Assembly: GCA_037446725.1 (NCBI GenBank)
Contig: JBBIIC010000019.1
Span: 1-48,421 of the forward strand
Direction of reading: 5' to 3'
DNA: 48,421 bases
From: JBBIIC01 sp037446725
GTDB taxonomy: Bacteria; Actinomycetota; Coriobacteriia; Anaerosomatales; SLCP01
Part shown: one piece after another, positions 40,593 through 48,421 of the stretch
Layout of the letters: every line of letters starts with the position of its first letter
Numbering within the stretch: position 1 is the stretch's first letter
Translations under genes and position numbers: made by a program
The notes under the pieces: model-generated
What the model was told of the DNA's origin: nothing
The model's database searches: none
Seen by the model: only the letters and a program-made list of their open reading frames with translations

Positions 40593-41990
40593 ATGAGGAT
40601 CGTGGTGCTGGGCGGGGGTCCGGGAGGGTATGCTGCCGCGTTCGAGGCCGCGCGTCTCGGGGCCGAGGTCGTGCTCGTCGAGCGGGAGCGGCTCGGCGGG
40701 ACGTGTCTGAATTGGGGATGCATCCCTAGCAAGACGATCCTGCGCTCGGCGCACATCGTCGCCGACACGCGCCACGCGGCCCGGTTCGGCCTCGATGCGT
40801 CCGTCGCCACCGTCGACGTCGACCGCCTGCGCGAACGCAAAGAGGGCGTGGTCGACGAGCTCGTCGGCCAGGTCGAGAGCACCGCGAAGCGGCTGAAGGT
40901 GCGCGTGTTGTACGGGGAAGGCCGGCTCGTCGCGCCGCTCGAGGTCGGGGTGGTTCTTGCCGATGGCTCGGGGGCCGAGCGCATCACCGGAGACGCCGTC
41001 ATCCTTGCCACTGGCTCGGTGCCGTTCCGGCTCCCCACGATCGACCACTCGCTGTCCGGCGTGTGGACGAGTGACGACGCCGTCTCGCTCGGCAGCATCC
41101 CCGCCGAGATCGTAATTGTGGGCGGCGGAGTGATCGGGCTCGAGTTCGCGTGCGCGTACGCCGCATTCGGCAGCACGGTGACGGTCGTCGAGCTCATGGA
41201 GCAGATTCTGCCCGGCAACGACCGCCGTGTGGTTAAGAGCACGCAGACGGCACTCGAGGAGATGGGTGTGCGCTTCCAACTCGGTGATGCGGTGGAGGCC
41301 GTCGAACAGCATGGCGACCGCGTCCGCGCCACGCTGCGCAGCGGGGGGTCGCTCGAGGCGGACATCGTCATGAGCGCCCCTGGTCGCATCCCGAACTCGG
41401 CCGGGTTCGGCTACCCGGAGGCCGGCATCGAGATGGACCGCGCGGCCGTGAAGGTCGACGAGTACTTCCGGACGAACGTGTCCGGTGTGTATGCGATCGG
41501 GGACCTGATCGGCGGGATGATGCTCGCGCACGTCGCCGAGGAGGAGGGTGTTGCGGCCGCCCGCAACGCGGTCGCCGAGTTGCACACGGTCGGGGCCTCT
41601 CCCCATCTCGAGTCGGTGCGCTACGACTGCATTCCCGCGTGCGTCTACACCTTCCCTGAGGCGGCCGTCGTCGGTTCGTCGCGCGACTCGGCGAAGGAGC
41701 GCGGCATCGACGCGGTGCAGGCGGTCGCCAAGTTCTCCTCAAACGGTAAGGCTCTGGGTGAAGGCGAGGCAGACGGGTTCGTGCAGGTGGTCGCCGAGAA
41801 GGGCACGGGACGCATCGTGGGCTGCCAGATCGTCGGCCCTCATGCCGTCGAGATCATCCACGAGATAGCGGTCGCGATGCGGCATGGTCTCGGCGTGCGT
41901 CAGCTCGCCGAGACCGTCCACGCGCACCCGACGGTGAGCGAGGTCGTCAAGCTCGCGGCCCTCGATGCGGCCGGCAAGTGCGGGTGCTGA
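40593..41990 (+). CDS. lpd: Dihydrolipoyl dehydrogenase
   Basis: 465-residue FAD disulfide oxidoreductase, the E3 component of 2-oxoacid dehydrogenase or glycine cleavage complexes. FAD loop VVLGGGPGGYAAAFEAARLGA, redox disulfide GGTCLNWGCIPSK (Cys38, Cys43), NAD loop IVIVGGGVIGLEFACAYAAFGS, second FAD site GVYAIGDLIGGMMLAHVAEEEG and C-terminal active His in HAHPTVSE. ATG at 40593 has GAGGAGG upstream; the frame extends eight codons further without benefit. lipA follows by 23 bases. No E1/E2 or gcv genes are in the window, so the partner complex lies elsewhere. Confidence 0.95.
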   Translation: MRIVVLGGGPGGYAAAFEAARLGAEVVLVERERLGGTCLNWGCIPSKTILRSAHIVADTRHAARFGLDASVATVDVDRLRERKEGVVDELVGQVESTAKRLKVRVLYGEGRLVAPLEVGVVLADGSGAERITGDAVILATGSVPFRLPTIDHSLSGVWTSDDAVSLGSIPAEIVIVGGGVIGLEFACAYAAFGSTVTVVELMEQILPGNDRRVVKSTQTALEEMGVRFQLGDAVEAVEQHGDRVRATLRSGGSLEADIVMSAPGRIPNSAGFGYPEAGIEMDRAAVKVDEYFRTNVSGVYAIGDLIGGMMLAHVAEEEGVAAARNAVAELHTVGASPHLESVRYDCIPACVYTFPEAAVVGSSRDSAKERGIDAVQAVAKFSSNGKALGEGEADGFVQVVAEKGTGRIVGCQIVGPHAVEIIHEIAVAMRHGLGVRQLAETVHAHPTVSEVVKLAALDAAGKCGC

Positions 41991-42013
41991 GCCGCGGGTC
42001 GGGGAGCAGGGGC

Positions 42014-42928
42014 ATGACGTATACCCACGACACCGCCACCGAGCGCCTTCCCGGGTGGCTCCGCCGCCCGCTCGCCACACCCGGCCGCGCGGCGGCTGTC
42101 GAGGGGCTTCTCGGGGAGCTGCGGCTGAACACCGTCTGCCAGAGCGCGAAGTGCCCGAACCGCGGCGAGTGCTACGCGAGCGGCACGGCAACGTTCCTGA
42201 TCATGGGTGACGCGTGCACGCGCGCCTGCCGGTTCTGCGCTGTCGACACGCGCACGCCAGAGCCGCTCGACCCGGACGAGCCGGCGCGTGTTGCCGAGGC
42301 CGCGCGCCGCATGGGGCTCACCCACGTCGTCGTGACGACCGTGACGCGCGACGACGTCGCGGACGGCGGCGCCGCTCACTTCGTGGCGGTCATCGAGGCG
42401 CTGCGCGAGGCGATGCCCGAAGCGAAGGTCGAGGTCCTCACGAGCGACTTCGCCGGTCGGCGCGAGAGCGTCGACGCGGTGGTCGACACAGCGCCCGACG
42501 TCTTCAACCACAACCTCGAGACGGTCCAGCGGCTCTACGGGGACGTCCGTCCGGGCGCCGACTACCGCCGCAGCCTCGACGTGCTCGCGCGCGTGAAGGA
42601 GCGCTGCGCCGAGACAGGCCGGGACCCGGTACCGACGAAGTCGGGTCTCATGCTGGGTCTGGGGGAGACGCAGGCTGAGGTGATCGAGGTGATGCGCGAC
42701 CTGCGCGAAGCAGGCTGCGACCTGCTCACGCTCGGCCAGTACCTGCGGCCGAGCTCGGGTCACCTGCCCGTCGCCGAGTTCGTCGAGCCGGGCGTCTTCG
42801 ATCAGCTCGCCGAGCACGCGCTCGGGCTCGGTTTCGAGGGCGTCTCAGCCGCCCCGTTCGTGCGCTCGAGCTATCACGCGGGTGAGCTCGCCGACGGAGT
42901 CCTTATCCGCCCGCCTCAGCGCCGGTAA
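42014..42928 (+). CDS. lipA: Lipoyl synthase
   Basis: 304-residue radical SAM enzyme inserting two sulfurs into protein-bound octanoyl groups. Auxiliary cluster CQSAKCPNRGEC (Cys42, Cys47, Cys53), radical SAM motif CTRACRFC (Cys68, Cys72, Cys75), then VVVTTVTRDDVADGGAAHFVAVI, EVLTSDF, PDVFNHNLETVQRL, KSGLMLGLGET, LTLGQYLRPSSGHLPV and APFVRSSYHAGEL. The C-terminal RSSYHA Ser completes the auxiliary cluster. ATG at 42014 has GGGGAGCAGGGG upstream. It is downstream of lpd and convergent with the GGDEF gene (26-base overlap). Confidence 0.96.
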   Translation: MTYTHDTATERLPGWLRRPLATPGRAAAVEGLLGELRLNTVCQSAKCPNRGECYASGTATFLIMGDACTRACRFCAVDTRTPEPLDPDEPARVAEAARRMGLTHVVVTTVTRDDVADGGAAHFVAVIEALREAMPEAKVEVLTSDFAGRRESVDAVVDTAPDVFNHNLETVQRLYGDVRPGADYRRSLDVLARVKERCAETGRDPVPTKSGLMLGLGETQAEVIEVMRDLREAGCDLLTLGQYLRPSSGHLPVAEFVEPGVFDQLAEHALGLGFEGVSAAPFVRSSYHAGELADGVLIRPPQRR

Positions 42929-43958
42929 CCAGGACAGGCCAGCCCGCTCGGTCGCGCCCGCTGTTCTTCGCCTCGTACAGGCTCGAGTCCGCCCCTGCGA
43001 GCACCGAGTCCACCGCTCGCTCGGAGTGGGTGCCGCGCGGCGTGAGCACCGATCCTCCGATGCTCACGGAGAGCGGGACCCGCACCCCGTCCCAGTCCGG
43101 GCAGTGGATGTTCCTGACCGCCGTGAGTATGCGGTGTGCGAGCGCCCCATACTCCTCGGCGTCTGTCTCGGGCGCGACGATCGCGAACTCGTCGCCGCCA
43201 TACCGTGCGATCAGGTCGCTCTTCCGTATCGAGGTGCGCAGCGCATCCGTGATGCACTCGAGCGCGTGGTCGCCGACCGCATGGCCGTGCTCGTCGTTGA
43301 CGCGTTTGAACTCGTCGACGTCGATGAGCAGCACCATGAGGGGGCGCTCGTAGCGGTAGGCCCACGACACCCACTGTTTGAGGTGACTGATGAGGCCTCT
43401 GCGGTTGAACAGACCTGTCAGCGGGTCGTGCGTGGCGTACGCGGCGAGCATCACGTTGTCGCGCAGCGCGCGCTTGAGCACGCGCGCGAGGAAGCGGGCG
43501 AGCGGGTCGGTCGAACTGTTGCGCTCGATCGCCGATACGAGTTGCTCGACGTGGCGGGCGTAGGCATCGCGGTGATGCCCGGTGCCGCCCGGTTCGGTGA
43601 GCTCAAGCAGTTCAGCGAAGACCGGGTCGAGCATGAAGAACTCGAGGTGCGCGGCGAGCTCGACCATCTCGGCGGGAGTAAGCGACGCGATGTCGTCGGG
43701 CATGGAGTTCGCGATGTCGTCGCGGACCTGCCGCAGGTCCTCCAGTAGAGACTCCGGATCGTTGATGACGTCGGGGATGAGTCCCTGGTCCCATGCGTCG
43801 AGCAACTCGCGCCACCAGCCGACGTGGGACTCCTCCTCGGCGGCGAGTCTCTCGAAGACGGCCGCGAGGTCGGGATCGGCACAGTGCGCAGCGAGCGTGC
43901 GGTAGGTCGAAACGGCGAGCGTGTCGAGCTCGACACAGGTTGCGAGAATCTCGCGCAT
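42903..43958 (-). CDS. Ferritin-like (rubrerythrin-type) domain fused to a GGDEF diguanylate cyclase
   Basis: 351 residues. The N-terminal half (about 1-148) is a four-helix bundle with carboxylate/His positions of a rubrerythrin-like di-iron protein: Glu10 in VELDTLAVSTYRTLA, E-E-E-x-H at 41-45 (RLAAEEESHVGWWRELL), a third helix around EMVELAAHLEFFMLDPVFAELLEL, and a fourth with HVEQLVSAIER. The C-terminal GGDEF domain is complete: THDPLTGLFNRRGL, LLIDVDEFKRVNDEHGHAVGD, inhibitory RxxD site R245-D248 and GGDEF at 254-258, then SIGGSVL and ADSSLYEAKNSGRD. It should make cyclic di-GMP in response to oxygen, peroxide or iron (inference). No transmembrane helix. ATG at 43958. Confidence 0.88.
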   Translation of the reverse strand: MREILATCVELDTLAVSTYRTLAAHCADPDLAAVFERLAAEEESHVGWWRELLDAWDQGLIPDVINDPESLLEDLRQVRDDIANSMPDDIASLTPAEMVELAAHLEFFMLDPVFAELLELTEPGGTGHHRDAYARHVEQLVSAIERNSSTDPLARFLARVLKRALRDNVMLAAYATHDPLTGLFNRRGLISHLKQWVSWAYRYERPLMVLLIDVDEFKRVNDEHGHAVGDHALECITDALRTSIRKSDLIARYGGDEFAIVAPETDAEEYGALAHRILTAVRNIHCPDWDGVRVPLSVSIGGSVLTPRGTHSERAVDSVLAGADSSLYEAKNSGRDRAGWPVLVTGAEAGG

Positions 43959-44113
43959 GGCATCTCCCCAGGACGCCGGCCACCGTTCGACTATACCGCT
44001 GCCATGCCAGGTGTTGCCAGGGCCATGCGGGTCTCGCCCGTGGTGGCCGGCGATACGCCTCCGTCGTGCTCGATCCGCTTGCGCCCCCGCGCCGGCGCGG
44101 CGAAGATAGGGTC

Positions 44114-44851
44114 ATGACCTTCGAACCCCGTACATACCGGCGGACCGCTCAGCCGCCCGGGCTCGCATGCTTCGAGGTCGCCATCAAGGAGACCGATCTT
44201 CAGGTGTGCGCCGGGCGCGACCTGACCGATCTCGCCGAGGACCTCGTTGTGCGCGCTCGCTGGGAGATTGAGCGCTTCATCAGGGCTCATCCATACTTCC
44301 GGGAGACGCTGACCCCGATCGATGTGCCTGAAAGCGCGCCTGAGATCGTGCGTCGGATGTCCGAGGCGGGCCAGGTCGCCCGTGTCGGCCCGATGGCCGC
44401 GGTGGCCGGCGCGATCGCCGAGTATGTCGCCCGAGGGCTCGCCGAGGTCTCACCCGAGGTCATCGTCGAGAACGGCGGCGACATCTACCTGATGGGCACC
44501 GAAGACCGCACGGTCGCCCTGTGGGCGGGCGACTCGGGGGTCAAGGGCCTCGGCATCACGGTCAAGGCCGGGCTTCAGCCGGTCGCGGTCTGCACGTCCT
44601 CAGGTGTCGTCGGGCACTCGCAGTCGTTCGGTTCCGCCGATGCGGTGACCGTGCTTGCGCGCAACGGCGCGCTCGCCGACGCGGTCGCGACCGCGCTCGC
44701 CAACCGCGTGCGCGAGCCCGCCGACATCGAGCGCGCCGTCGAGGCCGCGCGTCACGTCCACGGCGTGCTCGGCGTGCTCGCCACCGTCGAGGGCCACCTC
44801 GGCGCATGGGGCAACGTGCACCTCGTGTCGCTGGCAGACCAGCCAGCATGA
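44114..44851 (+). CDS. UPF0280 family ApbE-like protein
   Basis: 245 residues of the UPF0280 family, a branch of the ApbE (flavin transferase) fold found in methanogens and anaerobic bacteria. Features: YRRTAQPPGLACFEVAIKETDLQVCAGRDLTDLA, MSEAGQVARVGPMAAVAGAIAEYVARGL, VIVENGGDIYL, TSSGVVGHSQSFGSADAVTVLARNGALADAVATALANRV. The NGGDIY and SADAVTV motifs mirror ApbE. No function is proven. ATG at 44114 is close to AGGG; the intergenic region upstream (155 bases) is shared with the divergent GGDEF gene. Confidence 0.87.
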   Translation: MTFEPRTYRRTAQPPGLACFEVAIKETDLQVCAGRDLTDLAEDLVVRARWEIERFIRAHPYFRETLTPIDVPESAPEIVRRMSEAGQVARVGPMAAVAGAIAEYVARGLAEVSPEVIVENGGDIYLMGTEDRTVALWAGDSGVKGLGITVKAGLQPVAVCTSSGVVGHSQSFGSADAVTVLARNGALADAVATALANRVREPADIERAVEAARHVHGVLGVLATVEGHLGAWGNVHLVSLADQPA

Positions 44852-44911
44852 CCACCATGGCGAGGCGGCGCGGCTGCTTCGCGGGAAGACGACGAATGAG
44901 GGGCGGGTGGT

Positions 44912-45205
44912 ATGGACAGCATCGATGAGCTGGACATGTACGAGGCGGAGAAGCGCCTCGCGCTCTACAACGAGTACCGGGACGCCGCGCGCGTCTTCAC
45001 CTATTACATCGAGACGGACCTGCGCGCCTACCTCGCGAACGAGGTGACCGTCGAGCCCCATGCGTCCGAGGGCGGGGTCTACTTCAAGGTGACGCTCACC
45101 GACGTGTGGATCTACGAGGCCGAGCGGTTGAACCGGTTCGTCCCGGAGACCATTGTCTACTCGATGGGCGACGTCCACGTCCAGCGGCTCAAGGCCGAGG
45201 AGTAG
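44912..45205 (+). CDS. DUF2469 family protein
   Basis: 97 residues: DELDMYEAEKRLALYNEYRDAARVFTYYIETDLRAYLANEVTVEPHASEGGVYFKVTLTDVWIYEAERLNRFVPETIVYSMGDVHVQRL. The pattern L-x2-YE-x-E-x2-L-x-LY-x-EY, ET-x2-R-x-YL-x-N, VYF-x-V and RFV matches DUF2469, a small family almost confined to Actinobacteria (for example Rv2901c). Function unknown. It supports the actinobacterial affiliation of the window. It lies 10 bases before ligA and probably shares its transcript. Confidence 0.88.
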   Translation: MDSIDELDMYEAEKRLALYNEYRDAARVFTYYIETDLRAYLANEVTVEPHASEGGVYFKVTLTDVWIYEAERLNRFVPETIVYSMGDVHVQRLKAEE

Positions 45206-45215
45206 CGGGGCGGCC

Positions 45216-47372
45216 GTGGCCCCCGTCCCCGCCGATCGCGCGGCCGCCTCCGAACGCGCCGAAGCACTGCGGCGCGAGATCGCGCACCACGACTACCGCT
45301 ACTACGCGCTCGACGCCCCGGAGGTCTCCGACGCCGCGTACGACTCCCTTGTGCGCGAGCTGCGCGAGATCGAGGAGTCGTGGCCGGAGCTCGTGACGCC
45401 CGACTCCCCGACGCAGCGCGTCGGCACCGCGCCCACCGCGACGTTCGAGCCGGTCGTCCACTCCCAGCGCATGTACTCGCTCGACAACGCGATGGACCTC
45501 GCGGAACTCGACGCCTGGCTTGCCCGCGTGCGCGAGGCGGTTGGCGAGCGGGAGTGTGCGTTCGTGTGCGAGCTCAAGATTGACGGCTCCTCGCTCGCGC
45601 TCACCTACGCCGACGGCGTGCTCGAGCGCGCCGCCACGCGGGGTGACGGTAGGACGGGCGAGGAAGTGACCGCCAACGTGCGCACGATCCGCGACGTGCC
45701 GTTGCGCCTGCTCGCCGCCGCCGAGCTCGTGCCGGGCGGCACGGTCGAGGTGCGAGGCGAGGTCTACATGCCCAAAGCGAGTTTCGAGCGGCTGAACGAG
45801 GCCAACGAGGACGCGGGCCTGCCGCCCTTCGCCAACCCCCGCAACGCCGCGGCCGGCGCCGTGCGCCAGAAGGACCCGGCGGTCACCGCCTCGCGTGATC
45901 TGGCGACCTTCCTCTACCAGGTCGTCGAGCCACGGCGTCTCGGGCTCGCTCGCCAGAGCGAGGCGCTCGCGTGGCTGCGCGCTGCGGGCTTTCACGTCAA
46001 CCCAGACGTCGTGACGTGCGCGAGCCCGGAGGAGGTGCGTGCCTACTGCGCGGGTGCGGCCGAGAAGCGCGACGATCTGCCCTACGAGATCGACGGCGTG
46101 GTGGTCAAGGTCGACTCCTTCGCGCTGCAGGAGGAGCTCGGCTACACCGCGAAGTCGCCTCGCTGGGCGATCGCGTTCAAGTTCCCGCCCGAAGAGAAGA
46201 CGACCGTCCTGCGCGAGATCCGCGTGCAGGTCGGGCGCACGGGAGCGCTCACGCCGCTCGCCGAGTTCGATCCGGTGACCGTCGCGGGATCGACCATCGC
46301 GCGCGCCACGCTCCACAACGAAGACGAGGTGCGCCGCAAAGACGTGCGCGTCGGCGACACGATCGTCGTGCGCAAGGCCGGCGACGTCATTCCCGAGGTG
46401 GTCGGCCCGGTCATCGGCATGCGGCCCCCCGATGCGCGCGAGTGGCGCATGCCCGCCGAGTGCCCGTCGTGCGGCGGCCCGGTGTGGCGCCCGGAGGGTG
46501 AGGCGGTCACGCGCTGCACCAACGTCGCCTGTCCCGCGCAGCGCCTCGAGCGGCTCGGGCACTGGGCGAGCCGTGGAGCGATGGACATCGACGGCATGGG
46601 TGCCGAGATCATCACGCGGCTCGTCGAAAACGACCTGCTGCACGACGTCTCTGACTTCTACGTCCTCGCCGAGGAGACCCTTGCCTCGCTCGACATGGGC
46701 CGCTTGAAGAAGGATGGCTCGCCCGTGGTGCTGGGCCCGGTCGTCGCCGCGAAGCTCGCTGCCGCCATCGACTCCTCCCGCACGCGCCCGCTCGCGCGTG
46801 TGCTCTTCGGGCTCGGCATCCGGCACGTCGGTTCGATCGTCGCCGAGGTGCTGGCCGCCGAGTTCGGCTCGCTTGACGCCCTCGCGCAGGCGGCCGCGGT
46901 CGAGCCTCCGGTCGCGGGCGAGGGTGGCGCCACCGTCGCGGCCGCGCTCGCCGCCGACCCGGTCGCGCGGGTCGAAGGCGTCGGCCCGGTGATCGCTGCG
47001 AGCATCCGGGCGTTCTTCGTCAACCCCGACAACAGTGCGCTCGTCGAGCGGTTGCGCGAGCGGGGAGTCCAGCTGGCCGAGGAGCGCACGGAGCGCTCTC
47101 GCGCGCAGACGCTTGCCGGTCTGACCTTCGTGCTCACCGGCGCGCTCGCGCGCTTCACGCGCGACGAGGCGGGGGCTGCCCTCAAGGAGCTCGGCGCAAA
47201 GGTCACCGGGTCGGTGAGCAGGAAGACCTCGTTCGTCGTGGCCGGAGAAGACGCCGGCAGCAAGTACGACAAGGCGCTCGCGCTCGGCGTCCCGGTCCTC
47301 ACCGAGGAAGACCTCGTGCGCGTCCTCGAGACGGGACAGCCGCCGTCCGGCACCCCGTCCACCGGCGGGTAG
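45216..47372 (+). CDS. ligA: NAD-dependent DNA ligase
   Basis: 718 residues (somewhat longer than the usual 670-690). Adenylation domain with AMP-accepting Lys121 in CELKIDGSSLAL and the Ia domain YYALDAPEVSDAAYDSLVREL; RGDGRTGEEVTANVRTI, VEVRGEVYMPK, FANPRNAAAGAVRQ, EIDGVVVKVD and FKFPPEEKTT; OB fold with RATLHNEDEVRRKDVRVGDTIVVRKAGDVIPEV; four-Cys zinc finger CPSCGGPV...CTNVACPAQ; HhH repeats (GMGAEIITRLVE, LFGLGIRHVGSIVAEVLAAEFGSLD); and a C-terminal BRCT domain. Acts in Okazaki fragment joining and repair. GTG at 45216 gives a normal N-terminus. Confidence 0.96.
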   Translation: MAPVPADRAAASERAEALRREIAHHDYRYYALDAPEVSDAAYDSLVRELREIEESWPELVTPDSPTQRVGTAPTATFEPVVHSQRMYSLDNAMDLAELDAWLARVREAVGERECAFVCELKIDGSSLALTYADGVLERAATRGDGRTGEEVTANVRTIRDVPLRLLAAAELVPGGTVEVRGEVYMPKASFERLNEANEDAGLPPFANPRNAAAGAVRQKDPAVTASRDLATFLYQVVEPRRLGLARQSEALAWLRAAGFHVNPDVVTCASPEEVRAYCAGAAEKRDDLPYEIDGVVVKVDSFALQEELGYTAKSPRWAIAFKFPPEEKTTVLREIRVQVGRTGALTPLAEFDPVTVAGSTIARATLHNEDEVRRKDVRVGDTIVVRKAGDVIPEVVGPVIGMRPPDAREWRMPAECPSCGGPVWRPEGEAVTRCTNVACPAQRLERLGHWASRGAMDIDGMGAEIITRLVENDLLHDVSDFYVLAEETLASLDMGRLKKDGSPVVLGPVVAAKLAAAIDSSRTRPLARVLFGLGIRHVGSIVAEVLAAEFGSLDALAQAAAVEPPVAGEGGATVAAALAADPVARVEGVGPVIAASIRAFFVNPDNSALVERLRERGVQLAEERTERSRAQTLAGLTFVLTGALARFTRDEAGAALKELGAKVTGSVSRKTSFVVAGEDAGSKYDKALALGVPVLTEEDLVRVLETGQPPSGTPSTGG

Positions 47373-47376
47373 CCCC

Positions 47377-48366
47377 GTGGGGCCGTCGCGCATCCCCCTC
47401 ACGCTCGACGCGTCGCTGTGCGACCACTGCGGGAAGTGCGTGCCGGCGTGCGGTCCGGGCGCGCTGAGGGTCGGGCCGAGCTACCTGTTCGTGAACTGGG
47501 AGACGTGTGACGGCTGCCTCGCGTGCGCGAAGGTGTGCGGCACCGGCGCGATCATCGCGCGGGCTGCCGAGGGAGCGCCCGCTCCTCCGGCCGCCACGCC
47601 GCGCCCTGCTCCGGCGGCGCGCACGCGCACCCGCCCAGCCGGGGCGGCCTCGGCCGCACCGGCTCCCGAGTGGACGCTCCTCGAGGCGTGGCTCCTGCTC
47701 GCCGTGCTCCTCGTCGCGTTTCTCGGCAAGGACGCGCTCATGACGAGCGCTGCCGTGCAGGGATTGAGCTCCGACGCCCAGGTCTTCGCCCGCGTGGCGG
47801 TGCTCTTCGGCTTCTACGCCGTCCAGGCGGCCGTCCTGTGCGCGCTCGCCTGGCGCAGGGGTCTGGGCGTCGCCGAAGCGTTCCGCCTGCGCACATCGGG
47901 TGTGTCGCTCAAGTCGCGCCTCGAAGCAACCGCGCTCGTCGTGGGGATGCTCTTCGTCGTCCGTGTCGGCGCGTGGGGCTACGGAGCGCTCGTTCAGGAG
48001 TTCGGGTGGGACCCGCCGGTGCGCGAGGTCGCCGACCTCACCGAGGTCTTCGGACCGACTGTCTGGGGGTTGCTGCTTTCTGTCGCGCTCGTCGTCATCG
48101 TGGCACCGCTGGTCGAGGAGGTCGTGTTCCGGGGCGTGCTCCAGTCGGCGTTTGCCGCGCGGTGGGACTGGCGCCTCGCGATCGCCCTCTCGGCAGCGCT
48201 GTTCGCCCTCTACCACATGACGCTCTGGCTGTTCGTGCCGCTGTTCGCGCTCGGTGTGGCCTGCGGGTGGCTGGCGCGGACACGCGAGACGCTGCTGCCG
48301 GCCATCTCGCTGCACGGCGCGTACAACGTGCTGCCGGTCGTCATCGCATTCTGGATGGTCTGGTAG
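47377..48366 (+). CDS. Ferredoxin/CPBP (CAAX-type) intramembrane protease fusion
   Basis: 329 residues. The N-terminal two-cluster ferredoxin has C15-x2-C18-x2-C21-x3-C25 and C44-x2-C47-x2-C50-x3-C54, followed by an Ala/Pro/Arg-rich linker (about 62-98). The C-terminal half is a multi-helix CPBP family membrane protein with EEVVFRG (Glu247, Glu248, Arg252), ALFALYHMTLWLF and LHGAYN, the metal-binding glutamate and histidines of the family. CPBP proteins are glutamate-type intramembrane proteases; some act on bacteriocins or anti-sigma factors. A ferredoxin fusion suggests redox control, which is inference. GTG at 47377 follows ligA by 4 bases. Confidence 0.86.
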   Translation: MGPSRIPLTLDASLCDHCGKCVPACGPGALRVGPSYLFVNWETCDGCLACAKVCGTGAIIARAAEGAPAPPAATPRPAPAARTRTRPAGAASAAPAPEWTLLEAWLLLAVLLVAFLGKDALMTSAAVQGLSSDAQVFARVAVLFGFYAVQAAVLCALAWRRGLGVAEAFRLRTSGVSLKSRLEATALVVGMLFVVRVGAWGYGALVQEFGWDPPVREVADLTEVFGPTVWGLLLSVALVVIVAPLVEEVVFRGVLQSAFAARWDWRLAIALSAALFALYHMTLWLFVPLFALGVACGWLARTRETLLPAISLHGAYNVLPVVIAFWMVW

Positions 48367-48421
48367 GTCCGACGCCGGCGGGCTCGGGTATGATGGAGCG
48401 CGTCATCGACCACGTCCGGAG
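48367..48421 (+). promoter_or_regulatory. End of window; possible promoter of the next gene
   Basis: TATGAT (48389-48394) is a good -10 element pointing out of the window, but no -35 box or start codon can be judged in the remaining 27 bases. Confidence 0.3.

Noticed and set aside
40455..41606. N-terminal extension of the ferredoxin-type protein on the minus strand
   Set aside because: Antisense to lpd, compositionally like other shadows; MCQFC start has a strong ribosome-binding site.

Overview
The window is high-GC, densely packed DNA that looks like a chromosomal segment of an anaerobic, deep-branching actinobacterium (Coriobacteriia-like). Supporting signs are a GuaB3-type IMPDH paralogue, a DUF2469 protein, TAnnnT -10 elements with some probable leaderless starts, and 11-bp Pho-box repeats. 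Anaerobic features include a tungsten-type aldehyde oxidoreductase operon, an iron-sulfur flavoprotein, a homocysteine synthesis system best known from methanogens and other anaerobes, and a UGA-containing (selenocysteine) peroxiredoxin. I see no rRNA, tRNA, CRISPR array, prophage or insertion sequence. The assignment to a group is inference from gene content.

Layout. 1-8.5 kb: guaB3 (5' end missing)-guaA, chorismate mutase-DAHP synthase, a small zinc-ribbon protein, pcrA helicase, a CBS/DRTGG family II pyrophosphatase and a PAP2 phosphatase. 8.5-14.7 kb: phosphate regulon, phoR-phoB on the minus strand divergent from pstSCAB across an array of about 11-bp Pho-box repeats; no phoU follows. 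14.9-18.4 kb: a tightly coupled five-gene operon of methyltransferase, acetyltransferase, N-formylglutamate amidohydrolase-like enzyme, glutathione-synthetase-like ATP-grasp ligase and a peroxiredoxin whose catalytic Cys codon is TGA. 18.4-21.7 kb: acetyltransferase-thrC divergent from an ApgM-type mutase that may be the missing homoserine kinase.

21.8-29.5 kb: a PadR regulator/iron-sulfur flavoprotein/hydrolase operon, a heterodimeric ABC exporter interrupted by an artificial 100-N assembly gap, a SHOCT protein and an EamA permease. 29.9-36.7 kb: a two-CW protein, a Nudix hydrolase, then a methionine-specific T-box leader with promoter, AUG specifier, T-box motif and terminator, controlling a complete route from aspartate semialdehyde to methionine (homocysteine synthase, its ferredoxin partner, metH, metV, metF). 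36.7-40.5 kb: aldehyde:ferredoxin oxidoreductase with its ferredoxin partner and dedicated MoaD/ThiF pair. 40.6-48.4 kb: lpd-lipA, a ferritin-like/GGDEF fusion, a UPF0280 (ApbE-like) protein, DUF2469, ligA and a ferredoxin/CPBP-protease fusion.

The most interesting points are the cysteine-free selenocysteine peroxiredoxin inside an operon that also encodes a glutathione-synthetase-like ligase and an amidohydrolase (a candidate undescribed redox or small-peptide system), the tRNA-Met T-box over a sulfide-dependent methionine operon, and two unusual domain fusions (ferritin-like/GGDEF and ferredoxin/CPBP). The assembly gap at 24837-24936 can be closed from the sequence itself.
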